Assembly: GCF_016907995.1 (NCBI RefSeq)
Contig: NZ_JAFBDA010000024.1
Coordinates: 1-49,026, forward strand
Length of the DNA stretch: 49,026 nt
From: Clostridium sardiniense
Lineage (GTDB): Bacteria; Bacillota; Clostridia; Clostridiales; Clostridiaceae
Reading direction: 5' to 3'
Shown here: in pieces, positions 16,854 through 24,798 of the stretch
Position numbering within the stretch: position 1 is the first letter of the stretch
How the letters are laid out: every line of letters begins with the position of its first letter
Program-made: the position numbers and the translations under genes
The notes under the pieces: model-generated
What the model was told of the DNA's origin: nothing
Database searches by the model: none
Seen by the model: only the letters and a program-made list of their open reading frames with translations

Positions 16854-17091
16854 TAAGAATTAAAGTGATAAGATAAGAAATTAATAGATTTTATTATATA
16901 GATGAAATATTTAAATTACTATATTAATAATATTAGGGTTAAAGGAATTTTAAAGACCTAATTGTTTATTAAAATTATTTTTTGTAGAAGTTAAATAAAA
17001 TAATTAAAAAGTTAGTGACGGTAATATGGAAGTATGGTAAAATAATTTTTAAATACTAAAAATGAAATAAATGTAATTATGGAGGAATATT

Positions 17092-17209
17092 ATGAAAGGA
17101 TTAATCAAAGAATTAAGAGCAAAATCTTATAGCTTTTTTTACTTTAGCTTCTGGGGCTTTTATTATGGCGCTGGCTATTTGTTTTGCACAAAAAAATATA
17201 ATTCTTTGA
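17092..17209 (+). pseudogene. Frameshifted, truncated remnant of a YitT-family membrane-protein gene
   Basis: GGAGGAA and ATG at 17092 open a frame that reads MKGLIKELRAKSYSFF and then turns into nonsense, ending at 17214 after 40 codons. Dropping one T from the run of seven T at about 17134-17140 restores TLASGAFIMALAICFAQKNI, then a stop at 17207-17209. This string resembles the N-terminal helix of YitT/DUF161 membrane proteins, where GAFxMALGIxxFxxPNNI is typical. The rest of the gene is missing. The gap from 16854 to 17443 (590 bp) holds this remnant, one terminator and the aroF upstream repeat, and nothing else I could recognise. Confidence 0.5.
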
Positions 17210-17265
17210 TATGAGTAATTAAGTTTATACTACTTTTATAATATTTCCATCAATATGTTAGATTT

Positions 17266-17293
17266 AGAGCTCATAGATTGGGCTCTTTTTTTA
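17266..17293 (+). terminator. Terminator after the YitT remnant
   Basis: AGAGCTC (17266-17272) pairs with GGGCTCT (17280-17286), including one G-T pair, and is followed by T7. Confidence 0.8.
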
Positions 17294-17311
17294 TACAATA
17301 AATAAGGTTAG

Positions 17312-17422
17312 GAAGTTGTATTAAAGGGAAATTTGAAAGAAAATCAGTAAAATATTAAAAATTAATATTTAATTTTAGATACGTATATTAATTTCTTTAA
17401 AGTACTTTCATGATACAACTTC
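17312..17422 (+). repeat. Distant inverted repeat ahead of the first aroF
   Basis: GAAGTTGTAT (17312-17321) is the exact reverse complement of ATACAACTTC (17413-17422). Further imperfect pairing (GAAAGAAA side against TTTCTTT side) extends inward. A weak promoter-like TTGAAA at 17333-17338 lies inside. It may fold as an mRNA leader or flank an operator; no T-box signature is present. Confidence 0.4.
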
Positions 17423-17443
17423 AAATATAAAGGGGGCTTAAAT

Positions 17444-18457
17444 ATGATAGTAATTTTAAAACCAAAAACAAAAAAAGAGGAAATTGAAAAATTAACACAT
17501 CAATTAGAAAATAAGGGAGTATCAGTTAATCCTGTAATAGGAAAAGAGCTTATCATACTAGGACTTGTTGGGGATACTAGTAAGCTTGACCCTACTCAAA
17601 TTGAGGCAAATAGAAATGTAGAAAGAGTAATGCATGTTCAAGAGCCTTTTAAGAAAGCTAATAGAATGTTTCATCCAGACAAAACAATAGTTAATGTAAA
17701 TGGAGTAGAAATTGGTGGCGATAAATTAGCTATGATAGCAGGGCCATGTTCAGTAGAAAGTGAATCTCAAATAACAGAGATTGCAAAAGATGTTAAAGAA
17801 TTTGGGGCAAATCTTTTAAGAGGAGGAGCTTTTAAACCAAGAACATCACCATATAGCTTCCAAGGGCTTAAATATGATGGTCTTGAACTGTTAAAGCTTG
17901 CAAGAGAAAAGACAGGTCTTCCAATAGTTACAGAAATAATGTCACCTTATGATGTTGAAATTTTCAATAGAGATGTTGATGTTATACAAGTTGGGGCAAG
18001 AAATATGCAAAACTTTGATCTTTTAAAGGAACTTGGGCAGACTAGAAAACCAATACTTTTAAAGAGAGGTCTATCTGCAACTATTGAAGAGCTACTTATG
18101 AGTGCAGAATATATTATGGCAGGTGGAAATAATAATGTAATTTTATGCGAGAGAGGTATAAGAACCTTTGAAACTTACACAAGAAATACATTAGATTTAA
18201 GTGCTATACCTGCAATTAAAAAATTAAGTCATCTTCCAGTGGTAGTTGATCCAAGTCATGCTACAGGGAAGTGGTGGATGGTAGAGCCTTTAGCTAAGGC
18301 TGCTGTTGCAATTGGAGCAGATGGTCTTATAATTGAAGTTCATAATGATCCTGCAAATGCTCTTTGTGATGGACAGCAATCCATAAAACCAGATGTTTAT
18401 GGTAAACTATTAGAAGAACTTAGACCTATTGCCAAGGCAGTAGGAAGAGTTTTATAA
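17444..18457 (+). CDS. aroF: 3-deoxy-7-phosphoheptulonate (DAHP) synthase, type I-beta, copy 1
   Basis: The protein has 337 residues, the length of the Thermotoga-type enzyme. It condenses phosphoenolpyruvate and erythrose 4-phosphate, the first step of the shikimate pathway. Residues 1-65 form a ferredoxin-like regulatory domain (IVILKPKTKKEEIEKLTHQL). The TIM barrel follows with MIAGPCSVESESQI, LLRGGAFKPRTSPYSFQG, VIQVGARNMQNFDLLKE, LLKRGLSATIEELL, ILCERGIRTFE and VVDPSHATGK. In the family the N-terminal domain mediates feedback by aromatic amino acids. GGGGGC lies before the ATG. It heads the run aroF-aroB-aroA-aroC-pheA-aroE-aroK. A clear paralogue lies downstream, next to tyrA. Confidence 0.97.
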   Translation: MIVILKPKTKKEEIEKLTHQLENKGVSVNPVIGKELIILGLVGDTSKLDPTQIEANRNVERVMHVQEPFKKANRMFHPDKTIVNVNGVEIGGDKLAMIAGPCSVESESQITEIAKDVKEFGANLLRGGAFKPRTSPYSFQGLKYDGLELLKLAREKTGLPIVTEIMSPYDVEIFNRDVDVIQVGARNMQNFDLLKELGQTRKPILLKRGLSATIEELLMSAEYIMAGGNNNVILCERGIRTFETYTRNTLDLSAIPAIKKLSHLPVVVDPSHATGKWWMVEPLAKAAVAIGADGLIIEVHNDPANALCDGQQSIKPDVYGKLLEELRPIAKAVGRVL

Positions 18458-18469
18458 TTTTACAATAGA

Positions 18470-18526
18470 AATTAACTATTTATAGCTACCAAGGATATTA
18501 CCTATAATAACTATAAATAGTTAATT
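18470..18526 (+). repeat. Perfect 16-bp inverted repeat between aroF and aroB
   Basis: AATTAACTATTTATAG (18470-18485) and CTATAAATAGTTAATT (18511-18526) are perfect reverse complements around a 25-nt loop. No T-run follows on the coding strand, so it is not a standard terminator. It could be an mRNA processing or stability hairpin, or a protein-binding palindrome. Confidence 0.7.
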
Positions 18527-18556
18527 AAAAACTGTAATTTAAAGTGAGGTTTTACT

Positions 18557-19609
18557 GTGAAAGAATTATTAGTTAATTTAGGAGAAAACTCCTATAACAT
18601 AGAAATAGAAAAGGGACTTATAAAAGATGTTCCAAAAAGAATAAGAAAAGTATTTAATGGAGAAAAGATATTTATAATTACAGATAAAAATGTAGATAAA
18701 TATTATGGTGATATAGTCCTTAATTCTCTTAAAGAAGATGGATTTATTGTAGAGAAATATGCAATAAATCCAGGTGAAGAGAGTAAGTCATTTATTACAC
18801 TTCCAGAAGTTTATGAAAAGCTACTGGATTTTAAGTTAACGAGAAAAGATTTAATTATAACTTTAGGTGGAGGAGTTGTTGGAGACCTTGGTGGGTTTGT
18901 AGCTTCAACATTTTTAAGAGGTGTATCCTTTGTTCAAATTCCAACTTCACTATTAGCACAAGTAGATAGTAGTGTTGGTGGAAAGGTTGGAGTAGATCTT
19001 CCTAGAGGAAAGAACTTAGTTGGAAGCTTCTATCAACCAAAGAGAGTGTTAATTGATCCAAATGTTTTAGATACGTTAGATGAGAAATTCTATAAAGATG
19101 GAATGGGTGAAGTTATAAAATATGGCTGTATTAGAGATAAAGATTTATTTAATCTTTTAAATAGTTTAAATACTCGAGAAGAAGTAATGGAGCACATCGA
19201 GGATATCATATATACATGTTGTAATAGTAAAAGAATTATCGTAGAGAGAGATGAAAAGGATCTTGGAGAGAGAATGATTTTAAACTTTGGTCATACTTTA
19301 GGGCATGCAATTGAAAAGTACTATGGGTTTTCAGAGTTTACTCATGGTGAGGGTGTAGCTATTGGAATGTATTTGATAACAAAGCTTGCTGAAGATAAGG
19401 GATTAGTAAACAAAGAGTTTTCAGAAGATATTAAGAATATTTTAGTTAGATATGGTCTTCCATTTGAAGTAGAGTTAATAGATAAAGATGCTATAATTGA
19501 AACAATATCTTTAGATAAAAAGAACATGGGTAGTAGACTTAAAGTCATTATTATGAAAGAAATAGGTAATGCGGAAATTTATGATACTACAGTAGAATTC
19601 TTTAGATAA
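18557..19609 (+). CDS. aroB: 3-dehydroquinate synthase
   Basis: The protein has 350 residues, the usual length. It converts DAHP to 3-dehydroquinate using NAD and a divalent metal. Visible motifs are [50 protein letters not shown] and the metal-site histidines in [12 protein letters not shown] and [11 protein letters not shown]. The start is GTG at 18557, with GTGAGGT six bases upstream. It follows aroF after 99 bp that contain a perfect inverted repeat, and it precedes aroA by 15 bp. Confidence 0.97.
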   Translation: MKELLVNLGENSYNIEIEKGLIKDVPKRIRKVFNGEKIFIITDKNVDKYYGDIVLNSLKEDGFIVEKYAINPGEESKSFITLPEVYEKLLDFKLTRKDLIITLGGGVVGDLGGFVASTFLRGVSFVQIPTSLLAQVDSSVGGKVGVDLPRGKNLVGSFYQPKRVLIDPNVLDTLDEKFYKDGMGEVIKYGCIRDKDLFNLLNSLNTREEVMEHIEDIIYTCCNSKRIIVERDEKDLGERMILNFGHTLGHAIEKYYGFSEFTHGEGVAIGMYLITKLAEDKGLVNKEFSEDIKNILVRYGLPFEVELIDKDAIIETISLDKKNMGSRLKVIIMKEIGNAEIYDTTVEFFR

Positions 19610-19624
19610 AAGGAGACATATATA

Positions 19625-20914
19625 ATGGGAAGTCTTAAAATATATAATAATAAGTTAGAAGGAATAGCTAAGATTCCTCCTTCAAAAAGTATGGCGCATA
19701 GAGCAGTTATATGTGCAGCACTTAGCAAAGATAAAAGTATAATAACAAATATAGATTTATCAGATGATATAATTGCAACAATAAATGGTATGAGAGCATT
19801 AGGTGCTAAGATAGAAATAAAAGATGGAGCTTTAGAGATAATAGGATTAGATATAAAGGATGATGTTTCTAAAGAGAGAATTATAAATTGTAATGAATCA
19901 GGATCAACTTTAAGATTTCTTGTTCCAATAGCTTCATTAAGTAATTCTAATAATAGATTTATAGGAAGAGGAAATCTTGGAAAGAGACCTTTAGATATTT
20001 ATTATGATATTTTTAAGGAGCAATGTATTAATTACTCATATAAAGAGGGAGAATTAGACCTTAAAACTAAAGGAAAATTAGCTGCAGGAGAATTTGAAGT
20101 GTTAGGTAATATAAGCTCACAATTTATAACAGGACTTATGTTTACACTGCCGCTTTTAGAGGGTGATTCTAAGATAATTATAAAAGGGACACTTGAATCA
20201 AAGGGATATATAGATTTAACTCTAAAAGCACTAGCTGACTTTGGAGTAAAGATAGAAAATAATGATTATAAAGAGTTTGTTATAAAAGGAAATCAAAGCT
20301 ATATAGGAAGAGAATATAGAGTTGAAGGAGATTATTCTCAGGGTGCATTTTTCTTATGTGCAGATGCTTTAGGAAATAAAGTTGTATGCAAAGATTTAGA
20401 TAATGATTCACTTCAAGGTGATAAGGAAGTTATAGAAATTTTAGAACGTATGGGGGTCTTATTTGAAAGAAGTGAAGATGGGATAATTGGAAATTCAAGT
20501 AGTCTAAATGGAACTATTATAGATGCAAAAGGATGCCCGGATATAATTCCTATACTTTCAGTAGTTGCAAGTCTTTCAAAGGGAAAGACAGAGATTATAA
20601 ATGCAAAAAGGCTTAGAATAAAAGAATGTGATAGACTTAGTGCAATTAATCTAGAGCTATCAAAGTTAGGTGCAAATATTGAAGAAAAAGAAGATGGATT
20701 AATAATTCATGGAATAGATGAATTTAAAGGTGGAGTAAATGTATGGAGCCACAAAGATCATAGAATTGCCATGATGTTAGCTATTGCAGCTACAAGATGT
20801 AATGGTGAAATAATATTAGAAGATTATGAATGTGTATCTAAATCATACCCAAGTTTCTTTGAAGATTATAAAATGCTAGGAGGAAGAGTAGATGAGTGGA
20901 ATGTGGGGAAATAA
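19625..20914 (+). CDS. aroA: 3-phosphoshikimate 1-carboxyvinyltransferase (EPSP synthase)
   Basis: The protein has 429 residues. It transfers enolpyruvyl from PEP to shikimate 3-phosphate. PPSKSMAHRAVICAALSKDK binds substrate at the N-terminus. NESGSTLRFLVPIA, GRGNLGKRPLD, ISSQFITGLMFTLPLL, GDYSQGAFF, RLRIKECDRL and WSHKDHRIAMMLAIAA follow in the expected order. AGGAG lies before the ATG. Its 3' end overlaps the aroC start by 23 bp, so the two are probably translationally coupled. Confidence 0.97.
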   Translation: MGSLKIYNNKLEGIAKIPPSKSMAHRAVICAALSKDKSIITNIDLSDDIIATINGMRALGAKIEIKDGALEIIGLDIKDDVSKERIINCNESGSTLRFLVPIASLSNSNNRFIGRGNLGKRPLDIYYDIFKEQCINYSYKEGELDLKTKGKLAAGEFEVLGNISSQFITGLMFTLPLLEGDSKIIIKGTLESKGYIDLTLKALADFGVKIENNDYKEFVIKGNQSYIGREYRVEGDYSQGAFFLCADALGNKVVCKDLDNDSLQGDKEVIEILERMGVLFERSEDGIIGNSSSLNGTIIDAKGCPDIIPILSVVASLSKGKTEIINAKRLRIKECDRLSAINLELSKLGANIEEKEDGLIIHGIDEFKGGVNVWSHKDHRIAMMLAIAATRCNGEIILEDYECVSKSYPSFFEDYKMLGGRVDEWNVGK

Positions 20915-21971
20915 TTTAAAAATATCTATTTTTGGAGAATCTCACGGTGTCGGTATTGGACTTACAATAGATGGTCTTCCTTCAGGTTTTTCAATTGATA
21001 TAGAAAAAATTAATTATGAAATGGAGAGAAGAGCACCAGGTAGAAATAACTTATCAACTTCAAGAAAAGAAGGAGATAAAATTGAAATACTAAGTGGTCT
21101 ATTTGAAGGAAAGACAACAGGAACACCTCTTTGTGGAATGATTAGAAATAGTGATAAAAGATCTAAAGATTATGGTAAGCTTAAAAGTTTAATGAGACCA
21201 GGTCATGCAGATTATACTGGAAATATAAGATATGATGGTTTTAATGATTATAGAGGTGGTGGACACTTTTCAGGAAGAATTACAGCACCACTTGTATTTG
21301 GTGGAGCCATATGTAAGCAAATATTAGAATCTCATGGAATAAAGATAGTATCTCACATAAAAAGTATTGGAACTGTAGAAGATGAATTTTTTAATCCAAT
21401 AAATGTTGATAATAAATTAATAGAAGAGTTACCAAATATGGAACTTCCTTTAATTAATAAAAGCTTAGATGATGATATAAGGAATGAAATATTATCTGCA
21501 AAATTAGAAGGGGATTCTGTAGGTGGTATTATAGAATGTGCAATTGTAAATATAGGTGCAGGTATTGGTAATCCATTCTTTGATTCAGTAGAATCAACTT
21601 TAGCGCATCTCTTATTTTCAGTTCCAGCCGTTAAGGGAGTAGAATTTGGAGAAGGATTTAATATAACAAAGCTTAAAGGTTCAGAGGCTAATGATGAGTT
21701 TTACTATGATGGAGACAAGATAAAAACAAGAAGTAACAATAATGGTGGAATACTTGGAGGTATTACAAATGGAATGCCAGTAATATTTAGAGTAGCTATA
21801 AAGCCAACAGCTTCAATATTAAAGAAACAAAATACTATTAATATAGATGAGAAGAGAAATGAAGAATTAAATATCCAAGGAAGACATGATCCTTGTATAG
21901 TACAAAGGGCAGTACCCGTTATAGAAAGTGTTGCTGCAATTGGAATTTTAGAACTTTTGAAAGGAAGATAG
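20892..21971 (+). CDS. aroC: Chorismate synthase
   Basis: The protein has 359 residues. It makes chorismate from EPSP using reduced FMN. Motifs are FGESHGVGIGLTIDGLPSGF, RRAPGRNNLSTSRKEGDKIE, RPGHADYTGNIRYDGFNDYR, GGGHFSGRIT, KTRSNNNGGILGGITNGMPV and GRHDPCIVQRAVPVIE. ATG 20892 is preferred because GGAGG lies 8 bases upstream, inside aroA. ATG 20901 is also possible but is 17 bases from that site. pheA follows after 5 bp. Confidence 0.97.
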   Translation: MSGMWGNNLKISIFGESHGVGIGLTIDGLPSGFSIDIEKINYEMERRAPGRNNLSTSRKEGDKIEILSGLFEGKTTGTPLCGMIRNSDKRSKDYGKLKSLMRPGHADYTGNIRYDGFNDYRGGGHFSGRITAPLVFGGAICKQILESHGIKIVSHIKSIGTVEDEFFNPINVDNKLIEELPNMELPLINKSLDDDIRNEILSAKLEGDSVGGIIECAIVNIGAGIGNPFFDSVESTLAHLLFSVPAVKGVEFGEGFNITKLKGSEANDEFYYDGDKIKTRSNNNGGILGGITNGMPVIFRVAIKPTASILKKQNTINIDEKRNEELNIQGRHDPCIVQRAVPVIESVAAIGILELLKGR

Positions 21972-21976
21972 AAAAA

Positions 21977-23116
21977 ATGGATGCTTTAGAAGGCTACAGA
22001 AAAGAGATAGATGATATAGATAGTGAGATTACAAGACTATTTGAAAAAAGAATGAATGTGGTATTAAAGGTAGCAGAATATAAGAAAGCAAAGAACCTTC
22101 CAATTTTCCATAAGGGCAGAGAAGATGTTGTAATTAAGAAAAATATAGATAGATTACAAAATAAAGATTATGCCAAAGAAATAGAAAAATTCTTTAATGG
22201 AATGATGGAAGTATCTAGGGAGTTACAAGGAAGAAAGCTAAATAGAGCAAAGGATTCCTTTACTATAAAAGAAAGAGTTATATTAAAAGAGGATATAATA
22301 GGATTTCCAGGGGCAGAGGGTTCATTTAGTGAAGAAGCACTTTTAAAGTATTTTGGAGAAGAGAATAAGGCGGTAGCTTATGAAGAATTTGAAGATGTAT
22401 TTATAGCACTTAAAAATGATGAGATAAATTATGGAATACTTCCAGTTGAAAATTCATCAACAGGTGGAATAAGTGAAGTACATGACCTTTTAGTAAAGTA
22501 TGGATTCTATATAGTTGGAGAAGAAAGCATCAAGATAGATCAACATTTAATAGGTGTACATGGTTCAGAGTTTAATGATATTAAAGAAGTATATTCACAT
22601 CCTCAAGGATTTAGTCAAACTAGCGAATTTTTAAAAGATTATAGTGATTTAAAACTTATTCCATATCATAATACAGCAACAAGTGCAAAGTTAATAAAAG
22701 ATTTAAATGATAAAAGTAAAGCTGCAATTGCAAGTAGTAGGGCAGCTAATATATATGATTTAGATATAATAAAAGAAAAAATAAACAATGTAAAGAACAA
22801 TTGCACAAGATTTATTATAATAGGAAAAGAATTATTAAAAGAAAAAGAAGCTAATAAAGTAAGTATAGTATTTTCATTAGAAGATAAAGCTGGTACACTA
22901 TATAGGCTTTTAAGACACTTTGCAGAAAATGATATAAATATGATAAGGATAGAATCAAGACCAACTAAGCATGATAAGTGGAAATATTTCTTATATATTG
23001 ATTTTGAGGGAAGTCTTCAGAATAGTGAAGTAATAAAAGCTCTTAAGTTAATAGAAGAAAGTAGTGAATATTTTAAATTATTAGGATGGTATAAGAAAAG
23101 AATGGATGTGAAATGA
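21977..23116 (+). CDS. pheA: Bifunctional chorismate mutase / prephenate dehydratase
   Basis: The protein has 379 residues. An AroQ-type chorismate mutase domain (about 1-85: YRKEIDDIDSEITRLFEKRM, VAEYKKAKNLPIF) is followed by prephenate dehydratase (about 110-285: FPGAEGSFSEEALLKYFG, YGILPVENSSTGGI, HPQGFSQTSEFL and the catalytic NCTRFIIIG). An ACT domain (about 298-375) ends the protein, with KAGTLYRLLRHF and ESRPTK, the Phe-binding signature. Feedback by phenylalanine is therefore expected. I start it at ATG 21977, with AAGGAAG upstream. An upstream extension to 21893 would run inside aroC. The stop overlaps the aroE start by 4 bp. Confidence 0.95.
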   Translation: MDALEGYRKEIDDIDSEITRLFEKRMNVVLKVAEYKKAKNLPIFHKGREDVVIKKNIDRLQNKDYAKEIEKFFNGMMEVSRELQGRKLNRAKDSFTIKERVILKEDIIGFPGAEGSFSEEALLKYFGEENKAVAYEEFEDVFIALKNDEINYGILPVENSSTGGISEVHDLLVKYGFYIVGEESIKIDQHLIGVHGSEFNDIKEVYSHPQGFSQTSEFLKDYSDLKLIPYHNTATSAKLIKDLNDKSKAAIASSRAANIYDLDIIKEKINNVKNNCTRFIIIGKELLKEKEANKVSIVFSLEDKAGTLYRLLRHFAENDINMIRIESRPTKHDKWKYFLYIDFEGSLQNSEVIKALKLIEESSEYFKLLGWYKKRMDVK

Positions 23117-23925
23117 TGGAATTTTATGGACTTGTAGGAGAAAAACTTTCTCATTCCTTGTCTCCGGAAATTCATAAAGATATATTTAAAGAGCTTAATA
23201 TTGAAGGAGCCTATAGATTATTTGAAATACCTAAAGAAAATATAGGGGAGCTTTCAAAATCTTTAAGAACCTTGAGTATTAAGGGGGTGAATGTAACTAT
23301 ACCTTATAAAGAAACAGTAATGAATTATTTGGATGAAATTTCTAGGGAAGCTAAGGAAATTGGAGCTGTTAACACAATTTTCAATAAAAAAGGTAAACTT
23401 TTAGGGTATAATACTGATTATTATGGTTTTAAGTATATGCTAGAAGATAAAGGTATTACTGTACGCGGCAAGAAGGTAACAGTTTTAGGTACTGGTGGTG
23501 CAAGTAAAGCAGTTGTGGCCTATCTTTTAGATGAAGGAGCTTTAGAGATTAAATTAGTTAGTAGAACTAAAAAGCAATTATATAAAAATGAGAGTAGAAT
23601 AGATGTTATAACTTATGAAGAGTTAGATGAAGTTTTTGGAGATGTTATTATAAATACAACTCCAGTTGGAATGTATCCAAAGATCATTAATTCTCCAGTT
23701 TCAGAATATATAATTAAAAAATATGATGCTTTAGTTGATTTAATATACAATCCTTTAGAGACAGAGTTTCTTAAACTGGGTATTAAAAATAATAAAGTCA
23801 CTTGTGGAGGACTTATGATGCTTGTAGGTCAAGCTATTAAAGCAGAGGAGATTTGGCAAGAAAGAAGTATTGATAAAAAGGTTATACTAGATATATATAA
23901 GAGACTTATTATAAAGTTTAAATAA
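23113..23925 (+). CDS. aroE: Shikimate dehydrogenase
   Basis: The protein has 270 residues. It reduces 3-dehydroshikimate with NADPH. The substrate site contains LSHSLSPEIHK and VNVTIPYKE with the catalytic Lys, followed by NTIFNKKGKLLGYNTDYYGF. The Rossmann loop is VLGTGGASKAVVAYL. NTTPVGMYP and DLIYNPLETEFL complete the family pattern. The start ATGATG overlaps the pheA stop, a sign of tight coupling, and aroK follows after 9 bp. Confidence 0.96.
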   Translation: MMEFYGLVGEKLSHSLSPEIHKDIFKELNIEGAYRLFEIPKENIGELSKSLRTLSIKGVNVTIPYKETVMNYLDEISREAKEIGAVNTIFNKKGKLLGYNTDYYGFKYMLEDKGITVRGKKVTVLGTGGASKAVVAYLLDEGALEIKLVSRTKKQLYKNESRIDVITYEELDEVFGDVIINTTPVGMYPKIINSPVSEYIIKKYDALVDLIYNPLETEFLKLGIKNNKVTCGGLMMLVGQAIKAEEIWQERSIDKKVILDIYKRLIIKFK

Positions 23926-23934
23926 GGAGTAGTT

Positions 23935-24447
23935 ATGGAAAAAAGAGATAAAATTGTTATTATTGGAATGCCAGGATGCGGCAAGACAACAATAGGAAAG
24001 ATTTTAGCTAAAGAATTAAATTACAACTTTTATGATATGGACCAATATATCGAAGAAACACACGGGAAATCAATAAAAGAGATATTTGCAAAGTCAGAAA
24101 ATGATTTTAGAGATTTAGAGACAAAGGCATGTAAAGAGCTTATATTAAAAAAAAGATGTGTAATTTCAACAGGTGGTGGAGTTATTAAGAGAGGGATCAA
24201 TATAGATATATTAGGAGAATATGGAATTATCCTATTTATAAATAGACCTATTGAAAAAATAGTAGGAGATATTGATATTTCTAGCAGACCATTGCTTAAA
24301 GAGGGCAAGGAAAAGTTATATAAGCTTTATGAAGAGCGATTTTATAAGTACAAAGAGGCTGCACATGTTGAAGTTATTAATGAAGGATTTTTAAGAGATA
24401 CGATTAATTTAGCAAAATTTAAGCTTAAGGGAAAGATTAAGGAGTAG
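23935..24447 (+). CDS. aroK: Shikimate kinase
   Basis: The protein has 170 residues. It phosphorylates shikimate at the 3-hydroxyl using ATP. The P-loop is GMPGCGKTT at about 11-19. DMDQYIEETHGKSI and FRDLETKACKEL bind shikimate, STGGGVIKR is the Walker B-like region, and SRPLLKEG forms the lid. AAGGAG precedes the ATG. It is the last gene of the first aro run. In related clostridia a type II dehydroquinase gene (aroQ) often sits near this place, but none is found here. Confidence 0.96.
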   Translation: MEKRDKIVIIGMPGCGKTTIGKILAKELNYNFYDMDQYIEETHGKSIKEIFAKSENDFRDLETKACKELILKKRCVISTGGGVIKRGINIDILGEYGIILFINRPIEKIVGDIDISSRPLLKEGKEKLYKLYEERFYKYKEAAHVEVINEGFLRDTINLAKFKLKGKIKE

Positions 24448-24798
24448 CAGATTAAAAGTATTAAGGTTATAAACTGATCAAAGCCAAGAAAAAGATATTG
24501 GTATATGAAAAAGGGTTTTAGAATTACGAAGGTAAATACTTTTAGGGGTCTTTATTATATAAAAGAAGGGGCGATAAGGAGTTTATAAATAACTCTTTTC
24601 CAGAGTAAGATTGAAGGACTACAACAAAATTAAGAGACATTTATAAGATTGAATGAATCTTTAATTTGTTGTTTTAAAGATGTAAAAATGCATTTATAGA
24701 TAGATAAATTAAAAAGTGTCTAAGGACTAGGATATGAAGTATAGCGGGAATTTCTAAGAAGTATTAATAAAAACATAGGAAATTTTGGAGGATATTTT
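24448..24798 (+). promoter_or_regulatory. 351-bp leader between aroK and the second aroF, with hairpins and a possible leader peptide
   Basis: No real gene is visible. A 27-codon frame at 24505-24588 contains FRGLYY, which would suit an aromatic-amino-acid leader peptide, but no good ribosome site precedes it. An imperfect stem of about 14 bp joins ACAACAAAATTAAGA (24621-24635) to TCTTTAATTTGTTGT (24658-24672), followed by TTTT, with a smaller AGATT/AATCT hairpin inside. A T-box sequence (AGGGTGGNACCGCG) is absent. The stretch could hold the aroK terminator, an attenuator, or both. Confidence 0.35.

Noticed and set aside
17294..17443. T-box riboswitch before aroF copy 1
   Set aside because: The conserved AGGGTGGNACCGCG sequence is absent, and no terminator with T-run stands before the start codon.
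24448..24798. Remnant of an aroQ gene between aroK and aroF copy 2
   Set aside because: No frame shows INGPN, the catalytic motifs or the C-terminal pattern of AroQ.
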